From NCBI GenBank assembly GCA_026988315.1, contig JALSLJ010000024.1:1-64000 (forward strand): a stretch of 64,000 nucleotides of DNA. The letters run 5' to 3'. Origin of the DNA: Sulfurimonas sp. (GTDB lineage Bacteria > Campylobacterota > Campylobacteria > Campylobacterales > Sulfurimonadaceae). The translations under genes and the position numbers were made by a program. The notes under the pieces are model-generated. The model worked only from the letters and a program-made list of their open reading frames with translations. It was not told where the DNA came from and did no database searches. The stretch's first letter is position 1. Each line of letters begins with the position of its first letter. This document shows positions 8,915-19,843 of this stretch, piece by piece.

Positions 8915-10055
8915 CTATTTCCTCTTTTGTTATTGTAAGTGGTGGTAAAAATCTCAGTGTGTTTTTACCAGCTTTTAAAACCATCACACCCTCATCTTTA
9001 GCATTTGCTATGATTTTACTTAAAGTATCTGCATTGTTAACACGCAATCCACACATCATCCCTATACCAACCTTAGATGTAAAAAGATTTCTATTTGTAC
9101 TATATATCTCTTCTAACTTTTGGTTAAAGTAAGTTGTCATTTTTTCTAATTCACCACTTTTAGCATACTCTTTTAAAAGGTCAAGTACAGCACAAGCAGC
9201 GGTAGCACTTAAATAGTTTCCACCAAAAGTTGAACCATGATCACCAGCACTTAATATATCTTTGAGAGATGTCATAACAACACCGATAGGAACTCCACCA
9301 CCTAAACCTTTTGCTAAAGTTATAATATCTGGCTGTATCTCATAAACCTGTGAAGCTAAAAATTTACCTGTTCTATAAACACCAGTTTGCACTTCATCAA
9401 CTATAAGTAGTACATTTTTTGATGCTAACATCTTTGCTAGAGCTTGAACCTCTCCCTTGTCTTGTGGCTGAACACCACCCTCCCCTTGCACAAGTTCTAT
9501 CATAACAGCGCAGGTGTGATCATCAACTAAGCCCTCAATATCGCTCATAGTATCAGCATACACAAAACCATCAGGGAAAGGTCCAAAATAGTTATGCATT
9601 GACTCTTGACCCGTAGCTTTTACAGTTGTGATAGTTCTGCCATGAAACGAATGCTGTAGTGTAATAATCTTATATCTCTTCACTTCACCATCAATTTCAC
9701 CAAACTTTCTTGCAATTTTAATAGCACCCTCATTCGCCTCAGCTCCACTATTTCCAAAAAAACATTTCATATCGTAGCCACTTTGCTCTACTATCTTTTG
9801 TGCAGCTTTTACTTGGGGAGCGATATTATAAAGATTTGATGTATGAGTAATATTGGAAATTTGCTCACAAATAGCACTATTGACTTTTTTATTTGCATGA
9901 CCAACACTCACAACCCCTATCCCTGAAGTAAAGTCTATATATTTTTTTTCATCACTATCAACTAATCTCGCATTATCCCCGCTTACAAACTCTACATCTA
10001 CTCTCGCATATGTAGGCAAAACATATTTATTATCTAATTCTTGTGTATTACTCAT
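8871..10055 (-). CDS. argD: acetylornithine aminotransferase
   Basis: Class III PLP aminotransferase motifs (FGNSGAEANEGAIKIARK, LLIVDEVQTGVYRTGKF, HGSTFGGNYLSATAA). Confidence 0.92.
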   Translation of the reverse strand: MSNTQELDNKYVLPTYARVDVEFVSGDNARLVDSDEKKYIDFTSGIGVVSVGHANKKVNSAICEQISNITHTSNLYNIAPQVKAAQKIVEQSGYDMKCFFGNSGAEANEGAIKIARKFGEIDGEVKRYKIITLQHSFHGRTITTVKATGQESMHNYFGPFPDGFVYADTMSDIEGLVDDHTCAVMIELVQGEGGVQPQDKGEVQALAKMLASKNVLLIVDEVQTGVYRTGKFLASQVYEIQPDIITLAKGLGGGVPIGVVMTSLKDILSAGDHGSTFGGNYLSATAACAVLDLLKEYAKSGELEKMTTYFNQKLEEIYSTNRNLFTSKVGIGMMCGLRVNNADTLSKIIANAKDEGVMVLKAGKNTLRFLPPLTITKEEIDEGFKSLNRALATL

Positions 10056-11782
10056 CTACTTACCTCTACTTTATTTTCTTGATATATTGCATTTTTCCCA
10101 TCAAGTGAATGCTTAGAACTTGTTAAATTATTGACCCCCTTAGTTCCACTATAAATTAAAACACAATCACTTCGTACATCATCATTTATCTTAACTTTTA
10201 AACATATACTTCCATTATCTGAAGATATAACCACCTTTTCATCTTCTTGAAATCCAAGTTTACTATGAAGATATACATTCTCCTCTCGTGCAAACTGAGA
10301 GTTTAAACTTGTGATACTTTTTGGAGTTATAAGAAATAACTTTTCAGAGTTTCCTAAAGGTTCAAACTCTTCTAAAAAACAAAATTCACTATCATCAGTA
10401 TCAAAGCCATTTTTATATGGAATCTCTACTCTATCTGTAACAACAAAACTACCATCCTCTTTTTGCGTACCAAAACTTTTAAAATGATTTATATAAAACT
10501 CTTCGCTCTCTAAGTCAACAACAAACTCTTTACAGAGATAAGCACTTAAATCATACTCACTTATTCCATATAAACTCACATCCATGTAAGGCATATTTAT
10601 TATTGCATTGTGAGAGTATGAAGTTCTAATATCGTTTTTATGTAAAAAACTTTTTGCAGGAATTATCAAATCTGCAATTGCACTTGTCTCATTTTCGTAA
10701 AGTCCAAAATAGATAACATTTTCAACACTTTGCAAAGATTTCTCAACTCTGGATGTATCAGGCATTTGAGAAAGGGGATTTGCCCCTTGAATAAACACAG
10801 TTCTAAATTTACTAAACTCTGTGTTAACCTTCGATACTCGTTTTGCTTTTGTCTTAAAAGGTGAGCTAATTTTATCTTTTGAATTGCCAAGATAAGCCAC
10901 TCCGCATCCCTCTTTGCCAAAAAGACCTTTCATTGTTGCAAAAGCGTCAATCGCTCTTATTACATCCGCACCATCACTATATTTTTGGATACCAACACCA
11001 CAAACAATTGCAACTTTTTTATCCTTTGTTAACTCTAAGAGCTGACCAATTTGACCAAGAGTTACACCTATTTCATCTAAGGTAGCCTTTATTCTTATGC
11101 TTTGGGTCAACTCATAAAACTCTTCATATTCAGGTGCGTGCTCTTCTAAAAACTCTATATCACAAGCATTATCTATATGTACAAAACGACTCATTAGCAT
11201 AGCAAGATATAAATCTCCATGTGGCTGTATCTGTATATGTAAATCAGCCATTTTAGCAATTTTTGTTTTTAATGGATCTATCACTATGATAGTCTTATTT
11301 TTTATAATTGGTAGCAGATGAGATGAAGTTGTATGTGGGTTTCTTCCCCAAATAATCACCACTTCAGATTTTTCTATCTCAGAGAGTGGCATATTGATAT
11401 TTGAACCTCTTCCATCAATAATTCCAGCTTCACCTGCCCCATCACAGAGACTTCCATCAGTTAAAGTTGCACCTATGGAGGTGAAAAAATGATCACTTAC
11501 CTCCTGCATAAGTCCAAAGTTACCAGAGCCTCGATAGTGCAGAACTTCCGTATTTGGAGTTGATTTTATTATTGCACTAAGTTTTATAAGAGCATCTTGC
11601 AAACTAATCTCTTTACCTTTATACCTAGGCTTTTGTATAGTTTCATATTGAGTATAATGATTAAGATGTGGGCATAAAAATCCTTGAGTATGACCTTTTT
11701 TGAGACCTTTTATTTTAGCATTTTCATAGCTAATTTCACAGGCATCATAACAATCAAGAGGACAAGCGGTAGTCTTATTCAT
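10052..11782 (-). CDS. molybdopterin-dependent oxidoreductase
   Basis: N-terminal 4Fe-4S motif CPLDCYDAC...C; VVIIWGRNPHTTSSHLLP; FIQGANPLSQMPD. Confidence 0.85.
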   Translation of the reverse strand: MNKTTACPLDCYDACEISYENAKIKGLKKGHTQGFLCPHLNHYTQYETIQKPRYKGKEISLQDALIKLSAIIKSTPNTEVLHYRGSGNFGLMQEVSDHFFTSIGATLTDGSLCDGAGEAGIIDGRGSNINMPLSEIEKSEVVIIWGRNPHTTSSHLLPIIKNKTIIVIDPLKTKIAKMADLHIQIQPHGDLYLAMLMSRFVHIDNACDIEFLEEHAPEYEEFYELTQSIRIKATLDEIGVTLGQIGQLLELTKDKKVAIVCGVGIQKYSDGADVIRAIDAFATMKGLFGKEGCGVAYLGNSKDKISSPFKTKAKRVSKVNTEFSKFRTVFIQGANPLSQMPDTSRVEKSLQSVENVIYFGLYENETSAIADLIIPAKSFLHKNDIRTSYSHNAIINMPYMDVSLYGISEYDLSAYLCKEFVVDLESEEFYINHFKSFGTQKEDGSFVVTDRVEIPYKNGFDTDDSEFCFLEEFEPLGNSEKLFLITPKSITSLNSQFAREENVYLHSKLGFQEDEKVVISSDNGSICLKVKINDDVRSDCVLIYSGTKGVNNLTSSKHSLDGKNAIYQENKVEVSR

Positions 11783-12572
11783 CTCGCAACTCTATCTTTA
11801 CAACTTTTGAAAATACTTTTGGAGCATCAATAATAATTTGTGCCATATATTTAGAAATGTTTTTACTATCTGCAATATTTAAAATTCTACTAATCTTATA
11901 AGTGCTTTTTTCTTCATCTATATATACCACTTTTGTTTTAGCATCTGCTACATCTTTTTCATCCAGATATATAGTCAATTTTGCTCTGGATGTATCAGCT
12001 AACTTTGCAACTGGAGTTGCCATCCCAACCACTTGACCAGTTTTAACTAAGATATTATAAAGCACAAAACCTTTTGCATTAAAGTTTTTATCTCTAATAG
12101 TTTTAATCAAAGATGCCTTTCTAAGTTTTAAATCTGTGATCTGAACTTTTAAATTTTGAACCGTGTTTTGAGTATTTAAAAAAAGATTTTCACTATTTAT
12201 CAAATCATGAAACTCTCTATCTTTATCTACAATGGATTTAGTTTTTAAAGACTCTACTCTTTTATAGTTCATTCTTTTTCTCTGCAAAGAACTTTCTAAA
12301 TTAATTAAAACATTTTCATTTGCTTTGACCATTTCTCTAAGATACTCTAATTTATCTTCGATATATTTCAATTCAACATTATCAAGCTCTGCATCTATAC
12401 GAACATAAGATTTATTTGATAATTTTTTACCAATCATATCTTCATCAATAAATATTACTTCTCCAGATACATTTGAAGAGATATCTCTAATCTCATATGG
12501 TTCAACTTTCGAGTAAAAAACTTTAGCGAACGATAAAGTAAACACCAAAGAGATAATAATTAAAATTTTCAC
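11775..12572 (-). CDS. HlyD-like periplasmic adaptor (membrane fusion) protein
   Basis: Signal peptide, long coiled-coil hairpin, flanking lipoyl/barrel-like segments (GKKLSNKSYVRIDAELDN, VLVKTGQVVGMATPVAKLAD). Confidence 0.75.
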   Translation of the reverse strand: MKILIIISLVFTLSFAKVFYSKVEPYEIRDISSNVSGEVIFIDEDMIGKKLSNKSYVRIDAELDNVELKYIEDKLEYLREMVKANENVLINLESSLQRKRMNYKRVESLKTKSIVDKDREFHDLINSENLFLNTQNTVQNLKVQITDLKLRKASLIKTIRDKNFNAKGFVLYNILVKTGQVVGMATPVAKLADTSRAKLTIYLDEKDVADAKTKVVYIDEEKSTYKISRILNIADSKNISKYMAQIIIDAPKVFSKVVKIELRDE

Positions 12573-12686
12573 TTTTCATACCTTTATAAAAATATAAGTT
12601 ATTTTACCAATAGATCACTTAACATTCAAGCATATTTCATTATATTTTAGATATTATAAAGCAAGTTTTCCTTAAAGGGTGTAGAT

Positions 12687-13637
12687 ATGTCTGTTTTAGA
12701 TAATGTAGATGCTTCAACAAATTTAGCAAAAAACAACGAACTCCAATTATTAGTCTTTAGAGTAAGCGAAAAAGGTGAATCAGCTTATTATGCGATTAAT
12801 GTTTTTAAAACGAGAGAGGTTGTAGAGGCGAAAAACCACTATATCACTCAAATACCTTCAGCACACCCTTTATTAGAAGGAACAATTATACTTCGCGAAC
12901 TACAAATTCCAATTCTAAATCTTCCACAATGGCTTGGCATAGAACTCACTCCAAAGGAGATACAAAAATCAAATATTTTAATTTGTGATTTTAATGGTAT
13001 CACAATAGGGCTTAGAATCATGTCTGCATACAGAGTTATAAAGAAAAACTGGAATGAGATGCACGCACCTGACAGCTATAGACTCAAAAATGACGGTCTT
13101 GTTATGAATGATACACGATTAGAAGATGGGAGTTTATGCCTTATCTTAGATTATGAAAAATTTCTCGCAGAAGTTATACCTCAAGCGATGGTTAATGTAC
13201 AAGAGTCACCTGAAAATATTAAAGATTTGACAATCCCTGAGAGACTAAAAAATGGGACTGTTTTAATTGCTGAAGATTCTAAAACAGCACAAAGACATTT
13301 AACTCAAATTTTTAAACATTCAAACATAAATATGAAAATATTTGACAATGGAAAAAAGCTTGTTGATTATATCCAAGAGTTAGGTGAAAGGGCTATTTAT
13401 ATTCCAGCGGTTATCACTGATATAGAGATGCCTGAGATGTCGGGTTTTACAGTTATTAAAACATTAAGAGATAGTCCATATGCTAAAGACCTTCCGATCA
13501 TTGTAAACAGTTCAATGACTGGCAATAACAACAAAAGAGAAGCCGAAGTTTTAGGTGCTAGTGCATTTATAGATAAAACTAAAAGTCATGATGTCATCCC
13601 TCTAATTATCGAGACAATGAATAATCATTCAATTTAA
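12687..13637 (+). CDS. cheV: chemotaxis protein CheV (CheW-like plus receiver domain)
   Basis: N-terminal CheW-like domain; receiver domain with VLIAEDS, AVITDIEMPEMSGF. Confidence 0.9.
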   Translation: MSVLDNVDASTNLAKNNELQLLVFRVSEKGESAYYAINVFKTREVVEAKNHYITQIPSAHPLLEGTIILRELQIPILNLPQWLGIELTPKEIQKSNILICDFNGITIGLRIMSAYRVIKKNWNEMHAPDSYRLKNDGLVMNDTRLEDGSLCLILDYEKFLAEVIPQAMVNVQESPENIKDLTIPERLKNGTVLIAEDSKTAQRHLTQIFKHSNINMKIFDNGKKLVDYIQELGERAIYIPAVITDIEMPEMSGFTVIKTLRDSPYAKDLPIIVNSSMTGNNNKREAEVLGASAFIDKTKSHDVIPLIIETMNNHSI

Positions 13638-13641
13638 ATAT

Positions 13642-13665
13642 GTAACGCTCTTATTATAGCGTTAC
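13642..13665 (+). terminator. candidate rho-independent terminator downstream of cheV
   Basis: Perfect 8-bp stem GTAACGCT / AGCGTTAC with 8-nt loop just after the cheV stop. Confidence 0.55.
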
Positions 13666-13754
13666 CTCTCTCTTTATTATCCACTTTCAAATATACTTTT
13701 TCCTTTCAATTTTAACTATAGATTTAAGAAATAACAAAAAAAACTATGAAATAA

Positions 13755-13858
13755 AAAATTCAAAGAGTAGTGTATATTCAAGGCGCATAGAGAGGAAATG
13801 TACTATAAGTACATGACGAACGGTAGCAACGCAGAAGATGCGTTGCTATTTGAATTTT
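13755..13858. repeat. nested multi-hairpin intergenic element
   Basis: Outer arms AAAATTCAAA / TTTGAATTTT enclose ATGTACT-ata-AGTACAT (13798-13814) and TAGCAACGC-agaagat-GCGTTGCTA (13824-13848). Confidence 0.6.
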
Positions 13859-13869
13859 GTGTCAGTAAG

Positions 13870-15189
13870 TTACTGGAATAAAGATATAAGTACACCAGCT
13901 GCTACGGCTGAGCCAATAACACCTGCAACATTTGGACCCATTGCATGCATTAGAAGCATGTTTGAGCGGTCATATTCCATACCTACTTTGTTTGACACAC
14001 GAGCTGCCATTGGAACTGCTGAAACTCCAGCTGAACCGATTAGTGGATTTACTTTATGTCCTGGGAACATATTCATAACTTTCGCCATAAGTACACCAGA
14101 TGCAGTACCCACAGAGAATGCAACAATACCAAGAGCCATAATAAACATAGTATCTGGAACTAAGAACTCATTTGCTGCGAGTTTTGAACCAACACCTAAG
14201 CCTAAGAAAATAGTTACAGTATTGATAAGTGAATTTTGAAGAGTATCATTCAAACGCTCAACAACACCAGATTCTTTTAAAAAGTTTCCAAACATAAATG
14301 CACCGATAAGTGGTGTAGCTGCAGGTAAAACTAATATAGCAAGAGTTAGAACCATAATAGGAAAAACTAATTTTTCTAAACGAGATACATGACGAAGTGT
14401 AGTCATTTTAATCTTTCTCTCTGCTTCAGTTGTTAATGCTCTCATAATTGGAGGTTGAATAATAGGAACCATAGCCATATAACTATAAGATGCAACTGCA
14501 ATAGCACCTAATAATTCAGGAGCAAGCTTAGTAGCAATAAAGATAGATGTTGGACCATCAGCCCCACCAATAATTGAAATAGCTGAAGCTTGTTGCAATG
14601 TAAAATCTGCAAGACCAATTTGAGTTAATGCTACCGCACCGACAAGTGTTCCAAAGATACCAAACTGAGCAGCTCCACCAAGAAGTGCTGTTTTTGGATT
14701 AGACAGAAGTGGACCAAAATCAGTCATAGCCCCAACACCCATAAATATAAGTATGGGAAACATCTCATTGGCAAGACCCATATTATAAATTACACCTAAG
14801 AAACCGTGATCTCCAGCAATACCAGCAATTGGGATATTTGCCAACAATCCACCAAAAGCAATTGGCAATAATAATAATGGCTCAAAACCTTTTTTTATAG
14901 CTAGCCAGAACAGAAAGAAAGTAACAAGAATCATTATGATTCTACCCCATGATTTATGGAAATCACTCATCTCTTTGCCATGAGGATCCAACTCCTCGGG
15001 ATCGGGATTTATAAAAGCAGCAATACCTGTAGAGCCTAAAAACCCTGTAATCATTTCAGAAAAAGGCTGACTCACATAAGTCTCTTCTTGATGCGTTGAG
15101 AGAGCTTCAGCTGATGCAGGTGCACTAGCATGTAAAGCACCAAAGCTTAAAAACATAAGCGCGAGTAGTTTTATAACAAAAGATTTCAT
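13870..15189 (-). CDS. oadB: sodium ion-translocating oxaloacetate decarboxylase beta subunit
   Basis: [50 protein letters not shown], typical of OadB/GcdB. Confidence 0.92.
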   Translation of the reverse strand: MKSFVIKLLALMFLSFGALHASAPASAEALSTHQEETYVSQPFSEMITGFLGSTGIAAFINPDPEELDPHGKEMSDFHKSWGRIIMILVTFFLFWLAIKKGFEPLLLLPIAFGGLLANIPIAGIAGDHGFLGVIYNMGLANEMFPILIFMGVGAMTDFGPLLSNPKTALLGGAAQFGIFGTLVGAVALTQIGLADFTLQQASAISIIGGADGPTSIFIATKLAPELLGAIAVASYSYMAMVPIIQPPIMRALTTEAERKIKMTTLRHVSRLEKLVFPIMVLTLAILVLPAATPLIGAFMFGNFLKESGVVERLNDTLQNSLINTVTIFLGLGVGSKLAANEFLVPDTMFIMALGIVAFSVGTASGVLMAKVMNMFPGHKVNPLIGSAGVSAVPMAARVSNKVGMEYDRSNMLLMHAMGPNVAGVIGSAVAAGVLISLFQ

Positions 15190-15193
15190 CCGC

Positions 15194-16978
15194 TTATCCT
15201 AATACTGCTACAACTTGACCTTCTACTACTTTGTCGTTTGTTGCAACATTAATAGATTTTATAACGCCACCTTTTGGTGCTACAACATCTATCTCCATTT
15301 TCATAGATTCTAAAATCATAATCACATCACCCTCTTGCACACTTTGACCTGGATTAGCAACTATTTTCCAAACATTACCCGGTAAGAGAGCTTTTATTGA
15401 GATTTCATCACCAGACGATACTGGAACTGAAGTAGATGCACTCTCCCCATTTACAGCTGTAACTTGAATATCTGCATCACCCTCTGCTACTTGAACACTA
15501 AACTTTTGACCATCTACAACTACTGTATAATTTCCGTTACCCATGTTTGAATTTCCTTCTTCTTTCATATCTGATATTTTTCTAACATTTACTTCTGCTT
15601 CACCTTTTAAGAAAGTGATACCTTTTTCTTGACAAGCGGCTGCGATAAATACATTTTCATCTGTAATCTCAATACCCTCTTCTTCAAGCTTTTTAGTCCA
15701 GTGTGCCAAAGACTTAGTCTCATCAGCATCAGCCAAATCAAGAGCATTTTTTGTTGTTGGCTCTAAGCCTAATTTTTCTGAAGCAATTTTGACAATTTCT
15801 GGATCTGGTTCAACTGGTGTTTTACCAAAGTAACCAAGCACCATTTTTCCATAACCTGGAGCTATCGCTTTCCATGGACCTTGCATAACATTATTAAGCG
15901 CTTGTTGAAAATAAAACTGAGAAACTGGAGTTACTGATGTACCATAACCACCTTTTTCCACAACTTCACGCATAGCATCGATTACATCTGGGAATCTATC
16001 TAAGATATTATTATCACGCATCATCTGCGTATTTGCAGTTAATGCACCACCTGGCATTGGCGAAAATGGAATAAGAGGAGAAACCATGGTAGCTTCTGGT
16101 GGCATAAAATAGTCAGACAATGCACCTTGAAGCTCTTTTTCATATGTTAAAATCTTTTCTATCTCTAAGCCACCAAGATCATAATCCATCCCCTTAGTAG
16201 CATGAAGAATAGTTAAAATATCTGGTTGAGAAGTACCACCTGAAACTGGTGCAGCTGCCATGTCGATACCATCTATTCCAGCATCGAGTGCAGCCATATA
16301 AGCAGCAACTGAAACACCCGCAGTTTCATGAGTATGTAAACGGAGGTGTGTCCCCTCTGGAACTAAACCACGAGCCATTTTAATAGTTTCATAAACCTTT
16401 TTAGGGCTTGAAGTACCTGATGCATCTTTAAAACAAATACTATCATATGGGATACCACTATCTAAAATATCACGAAGAGTTTTTTCATAAAACCCTACAT
16501 CATGAGCACCATGACATCCAGGAGGTAAATCCATCATAGTTACAACTATCTCATGTTTTAAACCATAATGGGAAATTCTTTCACCTGAATACTTTAAGTT
16601 TTCAATATCATTTAATGCATCAAAATTGCGGATAGTTGTAGTACCATGCTTTTTAAACATTTTTGCATGTAAGTCGATAAGCTCTTTTGAACCTGTATCG
16701 AGCATAACTGTATTAACACCACGAGCAAGAGTTTGAAGGTTCGCATCGGGTCCAACAATTTCACGAAATTTATCCATCATAGTAAACGCATCTTCATTTA
16801 AGTAAAAGTAAAGTGATTGAAACCTTGCTCCTCCACCAAACTCAAAGTGAGTAATGCCTGCATTTTTTGCGGCTTCAACCGCAGGAAAGAAATCGTCCAT
16901 TAGAACACGACCACCAAATACTGATTGGAATCCGTCTCTAAAAGTTGTGTCCATAATATCTATAAATTTTTTAGCCAT
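15194..16978 (-). CDS. oadA: biotin-dependent oxaloacetate decarboxylase alpha / pyruvate carboxylase subunit B
   Basis: [10 protein letters not shown] carboxyltransferase motif, C-terminal biotinyl motif ESMKMEI. Confidence 0.92.
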   Translation of the reverse strand: MAKKFIDIMDTTFRDGFQSVFGGRVLMDDFFPAVEAAKNAGITHFEFGGGARFQSLYFYLNEDAFTMMDKFREIVGPDANLQTLARGVNTVMLDTGSKELIDLHAKMFKKHGTTTIRNFDALNDIENLKYSGERISHYGLKHEIVVTMMDLPPGCHGAHDVGFYEKTLRDILDSGIPYDSICFKDASGTSSPKKVYETIKMARGLVPEGTHLRLHTHETAGVSVAAYMAALDAGIDGIDMAAAPVSGGTSQPDILTILHATKGMDYDLGGLEIEKILTYEKELQGALSDYFMPPEATMVSPLIPFSPMPGGALTANTQMMRDNNILDRFPDVIDAMREVVEKGGYGTSVTPVSQFYFQQALNNVMQGPWKAIAPGYGKMVLGYFGKTPVEPDPEIVKIASEKLGLEPTTKNALDLADADETKSLAHWTKKLEEEGIEITDENVFIAAACQEKGITFLKGEAEVNVRKISDMKEEGNSNMGNGNYTVVVDGQKFSVQVAEGDADIQVTAVNGESASTSVPVSSGDEISIKALLPGNVWKIVANPGQSVQEGDVIMILESMKMEIDVVAPKGGVIKSINVATNDKVVEGQVVAVLG

Positions 16979-16986
16979 TTTAATCC

Positions 16987-17217
16987 TTAACCTTGTTTAT
17001 GGTGAGTAATCGCTGCTGTTATCGCCGCAATTATCTTCTTATTATCTTGTTGTTTATTCTCAGAGCCAGAAGCAACCTGCTTTGGTTCAGGGAAAAACTT
17101 TTGTATTACTATTGACATCACATTCATCATAAATATCAATATAATCAGAAAAAGGAATACCGTTCCCATCCCTAGAGCCATAAACTTAAAGCCCTCTATT
17201 ATGAGGTTTGTTTCCAT
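16987..17217 (-). CDS. oadG: oxaloacetate decarboxylase gamma subunit
   Basis: Short single-TM protein (METNLIIEGFKFMALGMGTVFLFLIILIFMMNVMS) directly upstream of oadA; the ORF extends to 17319 but METNL fits family N-termini. Confidence 0.8.
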   Translation of the reverse strand: METNLIIEGFKFMALGMGTVFLFLIILIFMMNVMSIVIQKFFPEPKQVASGSENKQQDNKKIIAAITAAITHHKQG

Positions 17218-17370
17218 AAATTTACCTTTTTGACATATTTGCGACAAGTATAGTATAAAGATGTTTAAAAGACTTTTTAAAGTACAGCTTATTTTTAAAA
17301 TAAGTTTTAAAATAGTCATATTGTTACTTTTTGATTATATACTTCCACAAATAATTACACAGGATGAAAT

Positions 17371-17670
17371 ATGTTTAAAGATTATATAAAAAAGTTTAGG
17401 CATGCTGGTATAATCGAGGGGTATTCTTACATAACTCTTCTCTTCATTGCCATGCCCCTTAAATACTTAGCAGATATGCCATTAGCTGTTAAAATTGTTG
17501 GAATGACTCACGGCATTCTTTTTATTGTATTTTGTATCCTTTTGCTAAAAGCTTGGGAAGAAGCAGAGTGGTCGTTTAAAGAAAGTGCAATCTTTTTTAT
17601 AGCTTCCCTTATCCCTTTTGGAACATTTTTCACTGATAAAAAAATTAAAGCTTATGAGTCAAATAATTAA
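17371..17670 (+). CDS. DUF3817-type membrane protein
   Basis: EGYSYITLLFIAMPLKYLADMPLAVKIVGMTHGILFIVF pattern. Confidence 0.8.
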   Translation: MFKDYIKKFRHAGIIEGYSYITLLFIAMPLKYLADMPLAVKIVGMTHGILFIVFCILLLKAWEEAEWSFKESAIFFIASLIPFGTFFTDKKIKAYESNN

Positions 17671-17722
17671 AAGTATTATTTAGATATAATTACAAACTTT
17701 TAAATTAAGGACTAACAATATT

Positions 17723-18025
17723 ATGATAGCTGGGATGAACGAACAAGATTTAATAGCATATTTAATTTTTGGTCTTATACTCAATTTTCTTTTTTCAATT
17801 TTATTTGGAATTTATCTTAGTAAAAACATTGGTATGCAAGAGATGATAGAGTCAAAAGGGGATAAAGAGCAATCACTATTAGTGAGCCTTAGTCTTCTTA
17901 TCCCTTATGCAAAAATGATGATAACTTTATATAGAGTTGCGATACTTCAACTTTACTTTTTAAACAAAGGTCACACACATAAAGAATTTTGGGTTTATAT
18001 GACTCATGAGCGCACAAAATCTTAA
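17723..18025 (+). CDS. hypothetical membrane protein
   Basis: 100-aa ORF with hydrophobic segments. Confidence 0.6.
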   Translation: MIAGMNEQDLIAYLIFGLILNFLFSILFGIYLSKNIGMQEMIESKGDKEQSLLVSLSLLIPYAKMMITLYRVAILQLYFLNKGHTHKEFWVYMTHERTKS

Positions 18026-18028
18026 TCT

Positions 18029-19270
18029 CTACAAAGAGCTTTTCAGCTCTTTCATTACCCTCTTTTGTACAAAATAAGAGACAATAAACATAATCACATA
18101 GCTCGACACTAAAGCTATAATCACAGATATAATACTTTGTGAAACAAAGTAGTATATAAAATAAAAAACTATCACTAATGACACAACACCTAAAAGTCTA
18201 ATAAATAATGCACTTAAAAATGCACCACTAGCTTTTATAAATGCAACTTGATATGCGTTTACAATCAAAAATATAAAGAAAAATGAGAGATGCTTGAGCA
18301 TTAAAGAAGCATTAGCATACTCAGGTGGAAAAAGAGATGCGATAATTTGCTCAGAAAACAGCAATGAAACAGATACGAAAAAAGCACTTACAATAAATGC
18401 ATATTTCAATATCCAGTTTTTTAGTGCATCTATCTCATGAAATTTTTTCTCTGCAATTAATTGTGATAATTCTGGCAAGACAAATCTAAATATTGGAAAA
18501 ACAAAGAGCATAATCATATATGAGAAAATTGGCTTCGAGACAACTTGAAAGTCACCTAACTCTTCAGCACTAAAATAATTAATCATAAATAAAACAGCAA
18601 TATAAAAAAGCACAATCCCCGAACCAAACTCGACAGTTGAAATAACAGAATTTTTTAGAAACTTTATAGTTTTTTCATCAAAATCTGGTTGTTCAAACGA
18701 AATAACCTTACAATGCTTTTTTTTCTTTCTATACATGTATAAACTAACCAATAAGGTACTCAGTATTGTTGCAATAAAAAGTGACTGAACTCCATCTACA
18801 CTAAAGATATAAAAGGCAAATAAAAACCAAGCAAGAAGCAAGATAGGCTCTAAAATCGTTACAATATTTATAGCACTATATACTCTATACATCGCTATTA
18901 TATTTGAAAAATATATGCTTAGACTTATCCCAATTACTGTTGCAACAAGATACCAATAATCTACATCCACCCCTATTTTATGCTTCAAAAATGGTATAAC
19001 TAAAGCCCAAACAATTAAAACAACAACAATTAGTACACCTCTAAATACATTCACTATCATCTGGGCGTTTTTCATTTGAGCAAATGTTACAACCATAGAT
19101 GAGCGAAAACCTACTAAAATTAAAAGTGTTACTGTAAAGATGTCTATAGCAGTAAAATAGAGCGTTAACATAGACTTCTCAATAAGGTTCGCAGAGATCA
19201 CTTTAAATGTAAAATTTACAATAATACTGGCAAGTGTAAACAAAATACCACTATAAAAAAACTTTTTCAC
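18029..19270 (-). CDS. polysaccharide flippase-like membrane protein (MOP/Wzx-like)
   Basis: About 12 hydrophobic segments arranged like the oligosaccharide flippase family. Confidence 0.65.
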   Translation of the reverse strand: MKKFFYSGILFTLASIIVNFTFKVISANLIEKSMLTLYFTAIDIFTVTLLILVGFRSSMVVTFAQMKNAQMIVNVFRGVLIVVVLIVWALVIPFLKHKIGVDVDYWYLVATVIGISLSIYFSNIIAMYRVYSAINIVTILEPILLLAWFLFAFYIFSVDGVQSLFIATILSTLLVSLYMYRKKKKHCKVISFEQPDFDEKTIKFLKNSVISTVEFGSGIVLFYIAVLFMINYFSAEELGDFQVVSKPIFSYMIMLFVFPIFRFVLPELSQLIAEKKFHEIDALKNWILKYAFIVSAFFVSVSLLFSEQIIASLFPPEYANASLMLKHLSFFFIFLIVNAYQVAFIKASGAFLSALFIRLLGVVSLVIVFYFIYYFVSQSIISVIIALVSSYVIMFIVSYFVQKRVMKELKSSL

Positions 19271-19273
19271 ATA

Positions 19274-19792
19274 CTACCTTTGCTTGCTAAGTTCAGATAT
19301 ACAATTTTTCAAAATTTTTGAATTCCACATCCCAATTTTTTCTGCTTTAGCTTTAAACTCTGCTTTTTGATAACTATAAATAAACTCTTCATCTTTAAAT
19401 TGAGGTTTCACTACTGCTAATCCTTTTTTTAGTAATTGCTCTGCTAAAGTGATCTCACCTTGAGCATATAAAATACATCTCTTATCTTTTAACTCTAAAT
19501 GATATGTCTGTCTTACCTCTAAAATACCATCAGTGAAATATTTTAAAGTTGGATTTTTTTTGTAAAACCCAACTATGCTTTGTTGGCATATGGATTCTTT
19601 CTCTGAGCTACTATATAGTCGCTCTAGTGTCACAACACCATAAGGGGTACAATAAAAGCTGTAATTGTCTATGCCAAATTTTTGAGTGTCATTTGATATT
19701 ACATTCATAAGTATCCCTAAGGTTGGCTCTTTAGCCTTCAGCGTGGTAAATATTAAGATATGTAGGAAAATAAAGAATATAATTTTACGCAT
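19274..19792 (-). CDS. secreted thermonuclease (SNase)-like protein
   Basis: Signal peptide; ITLAEQLLKKGLAVVKP and YQKAEFKAKAEKIGMWN resemble the SNase C-terminal half. Confidence 0.6.
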   Translation of the reverse strand: MRKIIFFIFLHILIFTTLKAKEPTLGILMNVISNDTQKFGIDNYSFYCTPYGVVTLERLYSSSEKESICQQSIVGFYKKNPTLKYFTDGILEVRQTYHLELKDKRCILYAQGEITLAEQLLKKGLAVVKPQFKDEEFIYSYQKAEFKAKAEKIGMWNSKILKNCISELSKQR

Positions 19793-19843
19793 ATAGTATT
19801 TTACATGATATAATTAAACATATAAATTTAATTTAGGCAATTT

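Noticed and set aside
10666-10920. 84-aa alternative-frame ORF within the molybdopterin oxidoreductase
   Set aside because: Same-strand out-of-frame ORF inside a well-supported large CDS.
13838-14239. 133-aa + strand ORF inside oadB
   Set aside because: Antisense shadow of a strongly conserved OadB coding region.
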